64,000 nt of DNA from Gallaecimonas pentaromativorans (GTDB lineage Bacteria; Pseudomonadota; Gammaproteobacteria; Enterobacterales; Gallaecimonadaceae): the NCBI RefSeq assembly GCF_003751625.1, contig NZ_RJUL01000004.1:62001-126000 (forward strand), read 5' to 3'. The notes beneath the pieces were generated by a model, which searched no databases, was not told where the DNA came from, and worked only from the letters and a program-made list of their open reading frames with translations. Positions within the stretch are counted from its first letter, which is position 1, and every line of letters starts with the position of its first letter. A program made the position numbers and the translations under genes. Positions 53,467 through 61,267 of this stretch are shown one piece after another.

Positions 53467-54237
53467 TCAGTTGTAAGCGGCCTGGGTCCGGGCATTCAGA
53501 TCCCGCAATATGGCCAGCTCCTGCTCGGTCGGGGCAGGGGTGGTGGCCACCTTGTCTGCCACTTTTAGCGGCCAACCGGTGGCTGCGACCACCTGCTCGA
53601 CGCTCACCCCGGGGTGTACCGAGGTTAGGGTCAGCTCGCGGCTGACAGGATCTGGCTCCAATATCCCTAAATCGGTTATCACCATGGCCGGGCCCTTGCC
53701 GGGTAGCCCCAGTTTTTCACGGCTGTCGCCGCCATCGAGAAAGCCCACCGAGGTAATGAAATCGAGCTTTTCAACAAAAGCGCGGTTGGAATGCTTGAGG
53801 GTAATAAGCACCCGCTGGCAGTGGGAGGCTATCTCCGGCGCGCCGCCAGCGCCAGGCAGGCGCACCTTGGGATTGGCGTAGTCGCCAATGACGGTGGTGT
53901 TGATGTTGGCAAAGCGGTCAATCTGGGCGGCGCCCAAGAAGCCGGTGCGAATTTTGCCGCCCTGCAGCCAGTAGCGGAACATCTCCGGCACCGACACCAC
54001 GCCTTTGGCGGTATCGGCCAGTTCGCCGTCACCGATGGACAGCGGCAGCACCTGCGGCTTGGTGTCTAAGGTGCCGCTTTCATAAATCAGTTTGATGTTA
54101 CGGGCGTGGCCGAGCCGCGCCATGTTGGCGGCCGCGCTTGGCAGGCCGATACCGACAAAGCAGACATCGTCTTCGGCCAGCATCCGAGATGCCGCCACCG
54201 TCATCATTTCAGAAGAGCTGTAGCTCGCCTCAGACAT
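53467..54237 (-). CDS. catJ: 3-oxoadipate CoA-transferase beta subunit, CatJ type
   Basis: A 256-residue class I CoA-transferase subunit. IYESGTLDTKPQVLPLSIGDGEL carries the ESG active-site glutamate (about residue 53), and GAGGAPEIASHC and DLGILEPDPVSRELTL are family segments. Its length fits the longer CatI/CatJ (GctAB-like) proteins rather than the about 213-residue PcaJ. With the alpha subunit it moves CoA from succinyl-CoA to 3-oxoadipate. It overlaps the alpha gene by 8 bases. An exact substrate such as glutaconate or another dicarboxylate cannot be excluded. Confidence 0.83.
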   Translation of the reverse strand: MSEASYSSSEMMTVAASRMLAEDDVCFVGIGLPSAAANMARLGHARNIKLIYESGTLDTKPQVLPLSIGDGELADTAKGVVSVPEMFRYWLQGGKIRTGFLGAAQIDRFANINTTVIGDYANPKVRLPGAGGAPEIASHCQRVLITLKHSNRAFVEKLDFITSVGFLDGGDSREKLGLPGKGPAMVITDLGILEPDPVSRELTLTSVHPGVSVEQVVAATGWPLKVADKVATTPAPTEQELAILRDLNARTQAAYN

Positions 54238-55084
54238 AATCGGCCTCGCGCAGTTTATCCATGAATTGCTGATGGTCCTTGGAGTCCAGCACGTATTGCT
54301 GCATCCAGGCGCTGAAGGTGTCGTAGTCCCGCGCTATGGCATCCCACTTGATATAAAAGCGGTTGTTGCGGGGGTAATAGCCGCTGGCATAAGAAGGGAA
54401 GGCGCCCATGGGCACGCAGCACACCGCTTCAATCACCCAGGACGGGATGATGGTGCCGCCCTGGCTGTCATCAACGCTCTCGACAATCTCTTCAACGGTG
54501 ACAATGGCTACCTTGGCTGCCAGCACCGCTTCTTTTTGCACCCCGACGATGTCTTTGAGCCAGACATTGCCTTCCTTATCGGCCTTTTGGGCGTGAATGA
54601 TGGCCACGTCCGGGTTGATGGCTGGCACTGCCGCCAGCACCTTGCCGGTAAAAGGGCAGGTGACCGACTTGATGTTGGGATTGACGCTGGCATAAGAGGT
54701 GCCCTGGTAGCCGTCAAAAATGGCGACCGGCAGGCCGCTGGCGCCGGCCGCATAGGCGTTGGCCATGGCGGCGTGGGCGTGCTCTTCTATGGCAAGCGGC
54801 TTGGGGTTTTGGTTCTCGAAGGCATCGCGAAAGCGGTGCAGGGAACCCACCCCGGGGTTGCCGCCCCAAGAGAACATCATCTTGTCGACACAGCCCATAC
54901 CGATGAGCTGGTCATAGATAAGGTCCGGGGTCATGCGAATAAGGGTCAGGCCGGTGATCCCCTGACGGATGATCTCGTGTCCTGCCGCGAAGGGGATAAG
55001 GTGGGTAAAGCCTTCCATCGCCACTGTACTGCCGGGCAGAACATAACGACTGATGGCTTCCGTTAAGGTCAAGTGCTGAGCCAT
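54230..55084 (-). CDS. catI: 3-oxoadipate CoA-transferase alpha subunit, CatI type
   Basis: A 284-residue subunit (CatI of Pseudomonas knackmussii is about 282). GSTVAMEGFTHLIPFAAGHEII (cut: VAMEGFTHLIPFAAGHEII), FSWGGNPGVGSLHRFRDA and VWLKDIVGVQKEAVLAA are typical of the GctA/CatI branch. First gene of the catIJ operon, read from a promoter with a PcaR box 13 bases before its start. ATG 55084 has GAGGAAATC upstream; a GTG nine codons earlier lies inside the operator and is rejected. Confidence 0.83.
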   Translation of the reverse strand: MAQHLTLTEAISRYVLPGSTVAMEGFTHLIPFAAGHEIIRQGITGLTLIRMTPDLIYDQLIGMGCVDKMMFSWGGNPGVGSLHRFRDAFENQNPKPLAIEEHAHAAMANAYAAGASGLPVAIFDGYQGTSYASVNPNIKSVTCPFTGKVLAAVPAINPDVAIIHAQKADKEGNVWLKDIVGVQKEAVLAAKVAIVTVEEIVESVDDSQGGTIIPSWVIEAVCCVPMGAFPSYASGYYPRNNRFYIKWDAIARDYDTFSAWMQQYVLDSKDHQQFMDKLREADYV

Positions 55085-55096
55085 GATTTCCTCTAT

Positions 55097-55111
55097 GTTC
55101 GTATATCGCAC
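55097..55111. promoter_or_regulatory. PcaR box upstream of catI
   Basis: GTTCGTATATCGCAC matches GTTCGATAATCGCAC at 13 of 15 positions and is followed four bases later by a second partial copy GTTCGATTAATG (55116-55127). The two-copy arrangement recalls tandem PcaR/PcaU sites. It lies just before the catI start on the minus strand. Confidence 0.75.
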
Positions 55112-55342
55112 ATATGTTCGATTAATGAAAAGCGTAAGAGCTGCCTTAAGGCCTTGTCAAGGGACTTTGCAGGGGGTTTTGTGGCCGGAACTGGACGGAT
55201 CTGTACTAAAGGCACCGAGTTACAGGGTGTTAGCCTATTTACGCTTCCGTAAAATGCAAATTGCCATAGCCTTTAGTCGTAACTGGCTTGATCGGCTTGC
55301 ACTTTCATGCAAGAGTCTAATTGTCAGCATTTACGAACAAAA

Positions 55343-55357
55343 GTTCGATAATCGAAC
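55343..55357. promoter_or_regulatory. PcaR box upstream of tctC
   Basis: GTTCGATAATCGAAC differs from the P. putida PcaR site by one base and is itself a near-perfect palindrome. A partial copy, TACGAAC (55332-55338), lies just before it. It ends 14 bases before the tctC start, so it overlaps the leader or promoter of the tctCBA-pcaF unit. Confidence 0.78.
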
Positions 55358-55371
55358 CAGAGGTGATAACG

Positions 55372-56364
55372 ATGAAAAAACGCACATTTGTGGGGGCATT
55401 GTTTGCCATGGGCGCCGCCGCTGCGCTCTCCTTTACGTCATCTGCCAGCGCGGCAGGAGACTGGCCGCAGGAAAACATTACCCTGGTGGTGCCTTACGCC
55501 GCCGGCGGCACCACCGACATCCTGTCGCGCCGCGTTGCCGACCTGCTGCAAGGGGAACTGGGCAAACCGGTTGTCGTTGAAAACCGCCCCGGCGCCGGCT
55601 CCACCGTTGCCACCGCGCAACTGACCCGGGCCCGCGACCCTAACTACCGCATCCTGATGGCCTCACCGGGCCATACCATCGGCGCCGCCATTTATCCTGG
55701 CCTGCGCTACGATCCGGTGAACGACTTCCGTTTTATCCGTAACGTCATCAACATTCCCAACGTGCTGGTAGTACCGGCCAACAGCCCCTTCAACAGCGTG
55801 GCGGATGTGGTTAAGGCGGCCCGCGAGAAAGACGGTATGGCCTTTAGCTCCTCCGGCGTGGGTAGCTCCATCCACATGTCCGGCGAGCTCTTTAAAAGCA
55901 TGATCCACGGCAAAATGGTGCATGTACCGTTCCGTGGCTCCGGTGAAGCGCTGCCGGCTCTTATTTCCGGCGACGTAGACCTGTCCTTTGAAAACCTGCC
56001 CTCGGTGCTGCCCTCCATTAAAGGCGGCCAGCTCAAGGCCCTGGCGGTAACCACCGCTCACCCCTCTCCTTACCTGCCTGGCGTACCTACCATCGCGGAC
56101 GCGGGTAAAGACTTGGGTCTTGCCGATTATCAAACCTCCGCTTGGTTCGGCTTGATTGCCAACAAGAAGATGTCTGATGAAGCGGTAACCAAATTGCAAG
56201 CCGCCCTCAACAAAGTTATGGCCAGCGACGCATTCAAGCAGTTCCTGCCGCAGATCGGTGCCGAACCTGCCACCGAACAAGGCGAGGCCTTCAAGGAATT
56301 CGTAGCCAAAGACGTGAAGAAGTGGGCCGCCGTGGCTGAAGAAGCCGGCATCCGCCGCAACTGA
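55372..56364 (+). CDS. tctC: Tripartite tricarboxylate transporter substrate-binding protein (TctC/Bug family)
   Basis: A 330-residue protein with a signal peptide (about 1-27, ending ASA). WPQENITLVVPYAAGGTTDILSR (cut: ITLVVPYAAGGTTDILSR) is the Bug-family start, where the AAGGTTD loop holds a carboxylate; VENRPGAGSTVATAQL and NPSF-like PANSPFNS follow. The protein captures a carboxylate in the periplasm and passes it to TctAB. The ATG at 55372 (AGAGGTG upstream) is chosen over one at 55321. A stable hairpin separates it from tctB. Confidence 0.9.
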   Translation: MKKRTFVGALFAMGAAAALSFTSSASAAGDWPQENITLVVPYAAGGTTDILSRRVADLLQGELGKPVVVENRPGAGSTVATAQLTRARDPNYRILMASPGHTIGAAIYPGLRYDPVNDFRFIRNVINIPNVLVVPANSPFNSVADVVKAAREKDGMAFSSSGVGSSIHMSGELFKSMIHGKMVHVPFRGSGEALPALISGDVDLSFENLPSVLPSIKGGQLKALAVTTAHPSPYLPGVPTIADAGKDLGLADYQTSAWFGLIANKKMSDEAVTKLQAALNKVMASDAFKQFLPQIGAEPATEQGEAFKEFVAKDVKKWAAVAEEAGIRRN

Positions 56365-56372
56365 TAGACCAA

Positions 56373-56392
56373 GGGCGGGGGCAACCCCGCCC
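56373..56392 (+). other. Intercistronic GNRA-capped hairpin between tctC and tctB
   Basis: GGGCGGGG, loop GCAA, CCCCGCCC: an 8-bp GC stem with a GNRA tetraloop and no T tract, 14 bases before the tctB ATG. Likely an mRNA-stabilising element that keeps tctC message higher than that of the membrane subunits; this is inference from shape and position. Confidence 0.65.
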
Positions 56393-56405
56393 GAGGAGAA
56401 GACCG

Positions 56406-56912
56406 ATGGAAAGCCTTTCCATGACCCAACCCAAATCCCGCTCCCTGCATTTTAACGTCGATGTCCTTTTGGGCATGGTGTTTCTGGTGGCATCGGCCGT
56501 GTTCCTGTGGGAGCTGGTGCCCAACTACATCGAGCAACCCGGTTACATGCAGCACCCGCTGCTTTCCCCCCGCTTCTTACCCGAGGTGATGGGCTGGATA
56601 GTGCTGGTACTGAGCCTGGGCCTTATCCTCAGCGGCTTGACCCGCCAGGTAGGTAACAGCCAGGAGCGCCTGTTAAAAGACGTTCCCTTTGCCCAGTACG
56701 CCAGCATCTTTGTGGCCCTGGTGGTTTACGGCTTCGGCTTTCAATGGCTTGGTGCCATGGTCAGCGGGGTTGCCGCCACCTTATTGCTCTTTGCCGCCCT
56801 TAAGGTGCGACACCCTTTGCTGTACGTATTTGCTGTGCTGTTCCCACTGGCCGTTTGCTGGGCCTTTATCAGTGGCTTGAATGTGCCATTGCCCAGCGGT
56901 GACCTGTGGTGA
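56406..56912 (+). CDS. tctB: Tripartite tricarboxylate transporter small membrane subunit TctB
   Basis: A 168-residue protein with four TM segments (about 17-36, 57-77, 95-112, 120-155). The N-terminus MLGMVFLVASAVFLW-like and PRFLPEVMGWIVLVLSLGLI are TctB-typical. The AGGAGAAGACCG ribosome site fits ATG 56406. It partners TctA in the inner membrane. Confidence 0.86.
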   Translation: MESLSMTQPKSRSLHFNVDVLLGMVFLVASAVFLWELVPNYIEQPGYMQHPLLSPRFLPEVMGWIVLVLSLGLILSGLTRQVGNSQERLLKDVPFAQYASIFVALVVYGFGFQWLGAMVSGVAATLLLFAALKVRHPLLYVFAVLFPLAVCWAFISGLNVPLPSGDLW

Positions 56913-56975
56913 TCCGATGCAAGGACGCGACGAGCCGTAGCTGGCTCGCCCTGAAACACACTTGAGACGTATCGG

Positions 56976-58457
56976 ATGGAAAACTTTCACGAGGTGCTCA
57001 GCCTTTTTCTGAGCTGGAACAACCTGCTGATGATCGCCGTTGGCGTGCTTATCGGCGTTATCATCGGTGCCATTCCTGGCCTTACCGCCACCATGGCTGT
57101 CGCCCTGGCGCTGCCCTTTACCTTTGCCATGGAACCCATCACCGCCATTTTGCTGCTGGTGGGGATCTACAAAGGGGGCATGTACGGCGGCTCCATTACC
57201 GCTATTTTGATTCGAACCCCCGGCTCGCCAGCCTCGGCCTGTACCTTGCTTGACGGCTATCCGCTGGCCCAGCAAGGCCAGGCCAAAAAGGCCCTGCAAA
57301 TGGCTCTTTATGCCTCTTGCATCGCCGACTTCATCTCCAACCTGTCCTTGATTTTCTTGGCCGGTTACCTGGCGAAGATCGCCCTGAGCTTCGGCCCGCC
57401 GGAGTATTTTTGGCTGATCTGCTTTAGCTTGACCATCATCATTTCGGTGTCCGGCAACTCCATTCTTAAGGGCCTTATCGCTGCCGCCTTTGGCATCATC
57501 GTGTCCACCATTGGCCTCGATGCGGTGTACGGCACCCAGCGCCTGACCTTCGATAACTTCGATTTGATGGACAAGGTCAACTTCGTGCCGCTGCTGATTG
57601 GTCTGTTTGCCATCCCGGAGATCCTCGATTTCTACCTGACCAAGGCCAAGCCCCATATCCAGTCCGCCGCCAAAGGCGCCTCTGTGACGTTGGGCGAGCT
57701 TAAACAGTCGCTAAAGACCATCATCCGAGGCTCGGTTATCGGCGTGATTATCGGCGCCATACCCGGCACCGGCGCCACTGCTGCGTCCTTTATTTCCTAC
57801 TCCGAAGCGCGCCGCACCTCGCCGCGCAAAGACAACTTCGGCAAAGGGGAAATTGAAGGGGTGGCGGCAGCCGAGTCGGGCAACAACGCCGTGGCCGGTG
57901 CGACCCTCATCCCGCTGCTGTCTCTTGGCATTCCTGGGGATGTGATCACCGCCATCATCCTCGGCGCCTTTATGCTGCACGGTTTGACGCCGGGCCCGCT
58001 GATGTTCCAGGAAAACATCAACCTCATCTATGCCTTGTTCTGCGGCATCATGCTGAGCTCTGTGGTGCTCTTTATCACCGGTAAGGTGGCCATCCGCTAC
58101 TTTTCGCTCATCGCCGACATTCCCAAGGCGGTGCTGTTCCCGGTGGTGCTGATGTTCTGTATCTACGGCGCCTATGCGGTCAACAACAACACCTTTGATA
58201 TCAGCATCATGCTGCTGTTCGGCATTGTTGGTTTCATCTTCAACCGCACCGGTATTGCCGCCGCGCCGTTTTTGATTGGCTTTATCCTCGGCCCCATGTT
58301 CGAGGACAACCTGCGCCGCACCATCCTGATTGGCAAGGGCGAAGCCAGTGTCTTCTTCCGCAGCCCCATCGACTGGTTCTTCCTGGCTCTGACGCTGCTT
58401 TCCCTGGGTTTTGCCGGCTTCCGTTACTGGCAGTCGCTTAAAAAAGGCAAAGCCTGA
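56976..58457 (+). CDS. tctA: Tripartite tricarboxylate transporter large permease TctA
   Basis: A 493-residue protein with about 12 TM segments. IGVIIGAIPGLTATMAVALALP and the second copy VIGVIIGAIPGTGATAASFISYS (cut: VIGVIIGAIPGTGATAA) are the paired G-x-x-P-G motifs of TctA. YKGGMYGGSITAILIRTPGSPAS and AAAESGNNAVAGATLIPLLSLGIPG (cut: ESGNNAVAGATLIPLLSLG) are also diagnostic. It uses the ion gradient to import the carboxylate delivered by TctC. 63 bases after tctB, 48 before pcaF. Confidence 0.94.
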   Translation: MENFHEVLSLFLSWNNLLMIAVGVLIGVIIGAIPGLTATMAVALALPFTFAMEPITAILLLVGIYKGGMYGGSITAILIRTPGSPASACTLLDGYPLAQQGQAKKALQMALYASCIADFISNLSLIFLAGYLAKIALSFGPPEYFWLICFSLTIIISVSGNSILKGLIAAAFGIIVSTIGLDAVYGTQRLTFDNFDLMDKVNFVPLLIGLFAIPEILDFYLTKAKPHIQSAAKGASVTLGELKQSLKTIIRGSVIGVIIGAIPGTGATAASFISYSEARRTSPRKDNFGKGEIEGVAAAESGNNAVAGATLIPLLSLGIPGDVITAIILGAFMLHGLTPGPLMFQENINLIYALFCGIMLSSVVLFITGKVAIRYFSLIADIPKAVLFPVVLMFCIYGAYAVNNNTFDISIMLLFGIVGFIFNRTGIAAAPFLIGFILGPMFEDNLRRTILIGKGEASVFFRSPIDWFFLALTLLSLGFAGFRYWQSLKKGKA

Positions 58458-58463
58458 TATTTC

Positions 58464-58485
58464 GGGCCGGGCAGCCGCCCGGCCC
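58464..58485 (+). other. Intercistronic hairpin between tctA and pcaF
   Basis: GGGCCGGGC, loop AGCC, GCCCGGCCC: a 9-bp GC-only stem without a T tract. It may modulate transcript ends or stability rather than terminate fully, so pcaF may still be co-transcribed with tctCBA. Confidence 0.55.
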
Positions 58486-58505
58486 CTTCAACTCGGTAGC
58501 ATGTT

Positions 58506-59720
58506 ATGACTGATGCATATATCTGCGACGGTATCCGTACCCCCGTGGGCCGCTTCGGTGGCGCCTTGGCACCGGTTCGCCCCGATGATTTGGGGGCCAT
58601 GGTGCTCAAATTCCTGCTGGAAAATAACCCCAAGCTGGCCCCTGAGGCCATCGACGACGTGGTGTTTGGCTGCGCCAACCAAGCCGGTGAAGACAACCGC
58701 AACGTCGCCCGGATGTCGGCGCTGCTGGCCGGGCTGCCCGAATCGGTCCCCGGCACCACCGTCAACCGCCTTTGTGGCTCGGGGATGGACGCCATCGGCA
58801 TTGCCGCCCGCGCCATCAAAAGCGGCGAGCAGCAGCTGGTTTTGGCCGGCGGTGTCGAATCCATGTCTCGCGCGCCTTTTGTCATGGGCAAAGCCGAGAA
58901 GGCCTTTAGCCGCGAGCCTAACGGCCTTTACGACACCACCATTGGCTGGCGCTTTATCAACCCGCGCATGAAGGCCCAGTACGGAGTGGACGCCATGCCG
59001 GAAACCGCCGAAAACGTGGCAGATGATTTTAACGTCAGCCGTGAAGACCAAGATCTCTTTGCTTTTGCCAGCCAGCAAAAGGCCGCCAAAGCCCAGCAAG
59101 AGGGCATTTTGGCCGAAGAGATTATGCCGGTAACCGTCGCCCTTGGCCGTGGTAAAACCCTCGAATTCAGTGCCGACGAGCACCTGCGCCCGGACACCAC
59201 CCTCGAAGCCCTTAACGCCCTCAAGGCGCCGTTCAAGCCAGACGGCAGCGGCTCGGTTACCGCAGGTAACGCATCGGGCGTCAACGACGGCGCCGCCGCC
59301 CTTATCGTTGCCTCCAAGGCCGCTGCCGAGCGCCATGGCCTGACCCCCAAAGCGCGTATCGTGGCCATGGCCACCGCCGGGGTGCCGCCCCGGGTGATGG
59401 GCATTGGCCCGGTGCCGGCGGTGAAAAAACTGCTGGCCCAGACCGGCATCAGCCTTGATGAGATTGGCGTTATCGAGCTCAACGAAGCCTTTGCCGCCCA
59501 GGGCCTGGCGGTACTGCGCGAACTTGGCCTCAAAGACGACGATGCCAGGGTCAACCCCAACGGCGGCGCCATTGCCATCGGCCATCCTTTAGGCATGAGC
59601 GGTGCCCGCCTGGTGCTGACCGCCACTCGCCAACTGCACCGCAGCGGTGAGCGCTACGCCCTTTGCACCATGTGCATTGGCGTGGGGCAGGGCATTGCCA
59701 TGCTGTTGGAACGGGTCTGA
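58506..59720 (+). CDS. pcaF: 3-oxoadipyl-CoA thiolase
   Basis: A 404-residue thiolase (PcaF about 400). YICDGIRTPVGRFGGALA at the N-terminus is PcaF-typical. NRLCGSGMDAIG has the nucleophilic Cys (about 92), GHPLGMSGARL has the His (about 360), and CTMCIGVGQG has the second Cys (about 390). It cleaves 3-oxoadipyl-CoA to succinyl-CoA and acetyl-CoA, the last step of the beta-ketoadipate pathway. Its position after tctCBA and near catIJ and pcaR supports 3-oxoadipyl-CoA over acetoacetyl-CoA as substrate. Confidence 0.92.
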   Translation: MTDAYICDGIRTPVGRFGGALAPVRPDDLGAMVLKFLLENNPKLAPEAIDDVVFGCANQAGEDNRNVARMSALLAGLPESVPGTTVNRLCGSGMDAIGIAARAIKSGEQQLVLAGGVESMSRAPFVMGKAEKAFSREPNGLYDTTIGWRFINPRMKAQYGVDAMPETAENVADDFNVSREDQDLFAFASQQKAAKAQQEGILAEEIMPVTVALGRGKTLEFSADEHLRPDTTLEALNALKAPFKPDGSGSVTAGNASGVNDGAAALIVASKAAAERHGLTPKARIVAMATAGVPPRVMGIGPVPAVKKLLAQTGISLDEIGVIELNEAFAAQGLAVLRELGLKDDDARVNPNGGAIAIGHPLGMSGARLVLTATRQLHRSGERYALCTMCIGVGQGIAMLLERV

Positions 59721-59761
59721 GCACCCTTGCGCCAATAACGGCTTTGTGACAAAAACAAAAA

Positions 59762-59783
59762 GGCGCCCAAGGGCGCCTTTTTT
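59762..59783 (+). terminator. Intrinsic terminator after pcaF
   Basis: GGCGCCC, AA, GGGCGCC (59762-59777), followed by TTTTTT. It ends the tctCBA-pcaF transcript; the modF ATG comes 19 bases later. Confidence 0.85.
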
Positions 59784-59801
59784 GACCCAGGGAGCCGCTG
59801 T

Positions 59802-61223
59802 ATGTGGAGTATCAAAGAGGCCCGGTTTCGGGTAACCCAAGAGCTGAGCCTCGAGGTGCAAGCCTTGAGCTTGGAAAAGGGCGGCTGCCTTGCCGTCACC
59901 GGCGGCAACGGCGCCGGTAAATCGCTGCTGCTGCGGGCCATCGCCGGGGAATTAGCGCTGCTCGCCGGGGAGCGAACCGGCCCCAAGAGCGACGCTCTGG
60001 TGTCCATGGACCGGCAACTGGCGCTGTGGGATCAGGCCTTTAAAGACGCTAACACCGATTTAGTGAAAGACGACGAAGCGCTGGTGCCCAGTGCCCGCAC
60101 CCTGCTGGGCGCTACCTTGGCGCCAAAAGCCCTGGCCCTGATTGACGCCTTTGGCCTGGGTCATGCGCTGGAGCGGCCCTTTACCGTGCTCTCCAGCGGC
60201 GAAGGGCGAAAGCTGCTGCTTATCAAAGCGTTGCTGAACGAGCCGCCGCTGTTACTGCTGGACGAGCCCTTTAGCGGCCTGGATAAGGGCGCGCGCCAGG
60301 CGCTGATGCGTGAGCTTAAAATGCTTATTGGCCAAGGCGCCACCCTGGTTTTGGCCCTAAGCCGCCTGGACGAAGTGCCGGATTTTTGCCCCCAGGTGGC
60401 ACTGATGGAGCGCTGCGTGTTGACGCGCCTTAGCGACAAAGAGGCGCTGCTTGGCGAGCGCCAGCAACAGGTGCTGCCCGAGTTGCCACCGGCCCCTAAA
60501 GCCTTGCCTGAGGTGAGCCGGCCGCTGCTGAAAGTCGACAACCTCAAGGTGAGCTACCAGGACAATCTTATTATCGACGGCCTGAGCTGGACCTTGGCGC
60601 CGGGCCAGCACTGGCAAATTGCCGGGCCCAATGGCGCCGGTAAATCCACGTTGCTGTCGGTGCTGACCGGCGATAACCCCCAGGGTTTTAGTAACGAGGT
60701 GTACCTTTTTGGCAAAAAACGCGGCTCCGGGGAGACCTTATGGGATATTCGCCAGCAGCAAGGGCTGGTGTCGCCAGCGCTGCACGGCGCCTACCGGGTC
60801 AATTGCAGCGCCCTTGAGGTGGTGCTGTCGGGGTATTTTGACTCCATTGGCCTTTACCAAAGCGCCGGCGACAACCTGCGGCAGTTGGCGGCGCGTTGGC
60901 TTGGCATTGTTGGCATGGCGCATAAAGCGGGCAGCGCTTTTTTATCACTCTCTTATGGAGAGCAGCGCTTGCTGCTTATCGCCAGAGCCATGGTCAAACA
61001 CCCGCCGCTGCTTATTCTCGACGAGCCTTACCAGGGCATTGATGAAGGGCACCGTCAGCAAATCAACGGCTTTTTGAGTCTGCTGATGGCCAAAGGGGAA
61101 AGCCAGTTGCTGCTGGTTAGCCACCACGACGAAGACATGCCAGTGGGTATCACCCATCAGCTGCTCTTTGAGCAAAACAAGGGCGGCTGGCATTACCGGC
61201 AAGGGCCATTGAGTGCAGGATAA
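59802..61223 (+). CDS. modF: ModF-like double ABC ATPase
   Basis: A 473-residue protein with two ABC domains in tandem and no TM segment. Domain 1 has Walker A GGNGAGKSLLL (about 34-44), a signature LSSGEGRKLLL and Walker B LLLLDEPFSGLD. Domain 2 has Walker A GPNGAGKSTLL (about 274), LSYGEQRLLLIARAM and LLILDEPYQGID. The layout matches E. coli ModF (490 residues), a soluble protein near the molybdate operon whose role is unclear. No molybdate transport genes are nearby. AGGGAG lies before the ATG. Confidence 0.85.
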   Translation: MWSIKEARFRVTQELSLEVQALSLEKGGCLAVTGGNGAGKSLLLRAIAGELALLAGERTGPKSDALVSMDRQLALWDQAFKDANTDLVKDDEALVPSARTLLGATLAPKALALIDAFGLGHALERPFTVLSSGEGRKLLLIKALLNEPPLLLLDEPFSGLDKGARQALMRELKMLIGQGATLVLALSRLDEVPDFCPQVALMERCVLTRLSDKEALLGERQQQVLPELPPAPKALPEVSRPLLKVDNLKVSYQDNLIIDGLSWTLAPGQHWQIAGPNGAGKSTLLSVLTGDNPQGFSNEVYLFGKKRGSGETLWDIRQQQGLVSPALHGAYRVNCSALEVVLSGYFDSIGLYQSAGDNLRQLAARWLGIVGMAHKAGSAFLSLSYGEQRLLLIARAMVKHPPLLILDEPYQGIDEGHRQQINGFLSLLMAKGESQLLLVSHHDEDMPVGITHQLLFEQNKGGWHYRQGPLSAG

Positions 61224-61227
61224 AAAA

Positions 61228-61253
61228 ATACCGGGCTAGGCCCGGTATTTTTA
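61228..61253. terminator. Bidirectional terminator after modF
   Basis: ATACCGGGC (61228-61236), loop TAG, GCCCGGTAT (61240-61248), with A runs before and T runs after. It ends modF and the convergent TRAP permease gene. Confidence 0.88.
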
Positions 61254-61267
61254 TCTTAAACCGCTGA

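Noticed and set aside
55270-55300. Sigma-54 promoter-like sequence (TGG...TTGCA) before tctC
   Set aside because: The spacing between the GG and GC elements is two bases too long for a sigma-54 site.
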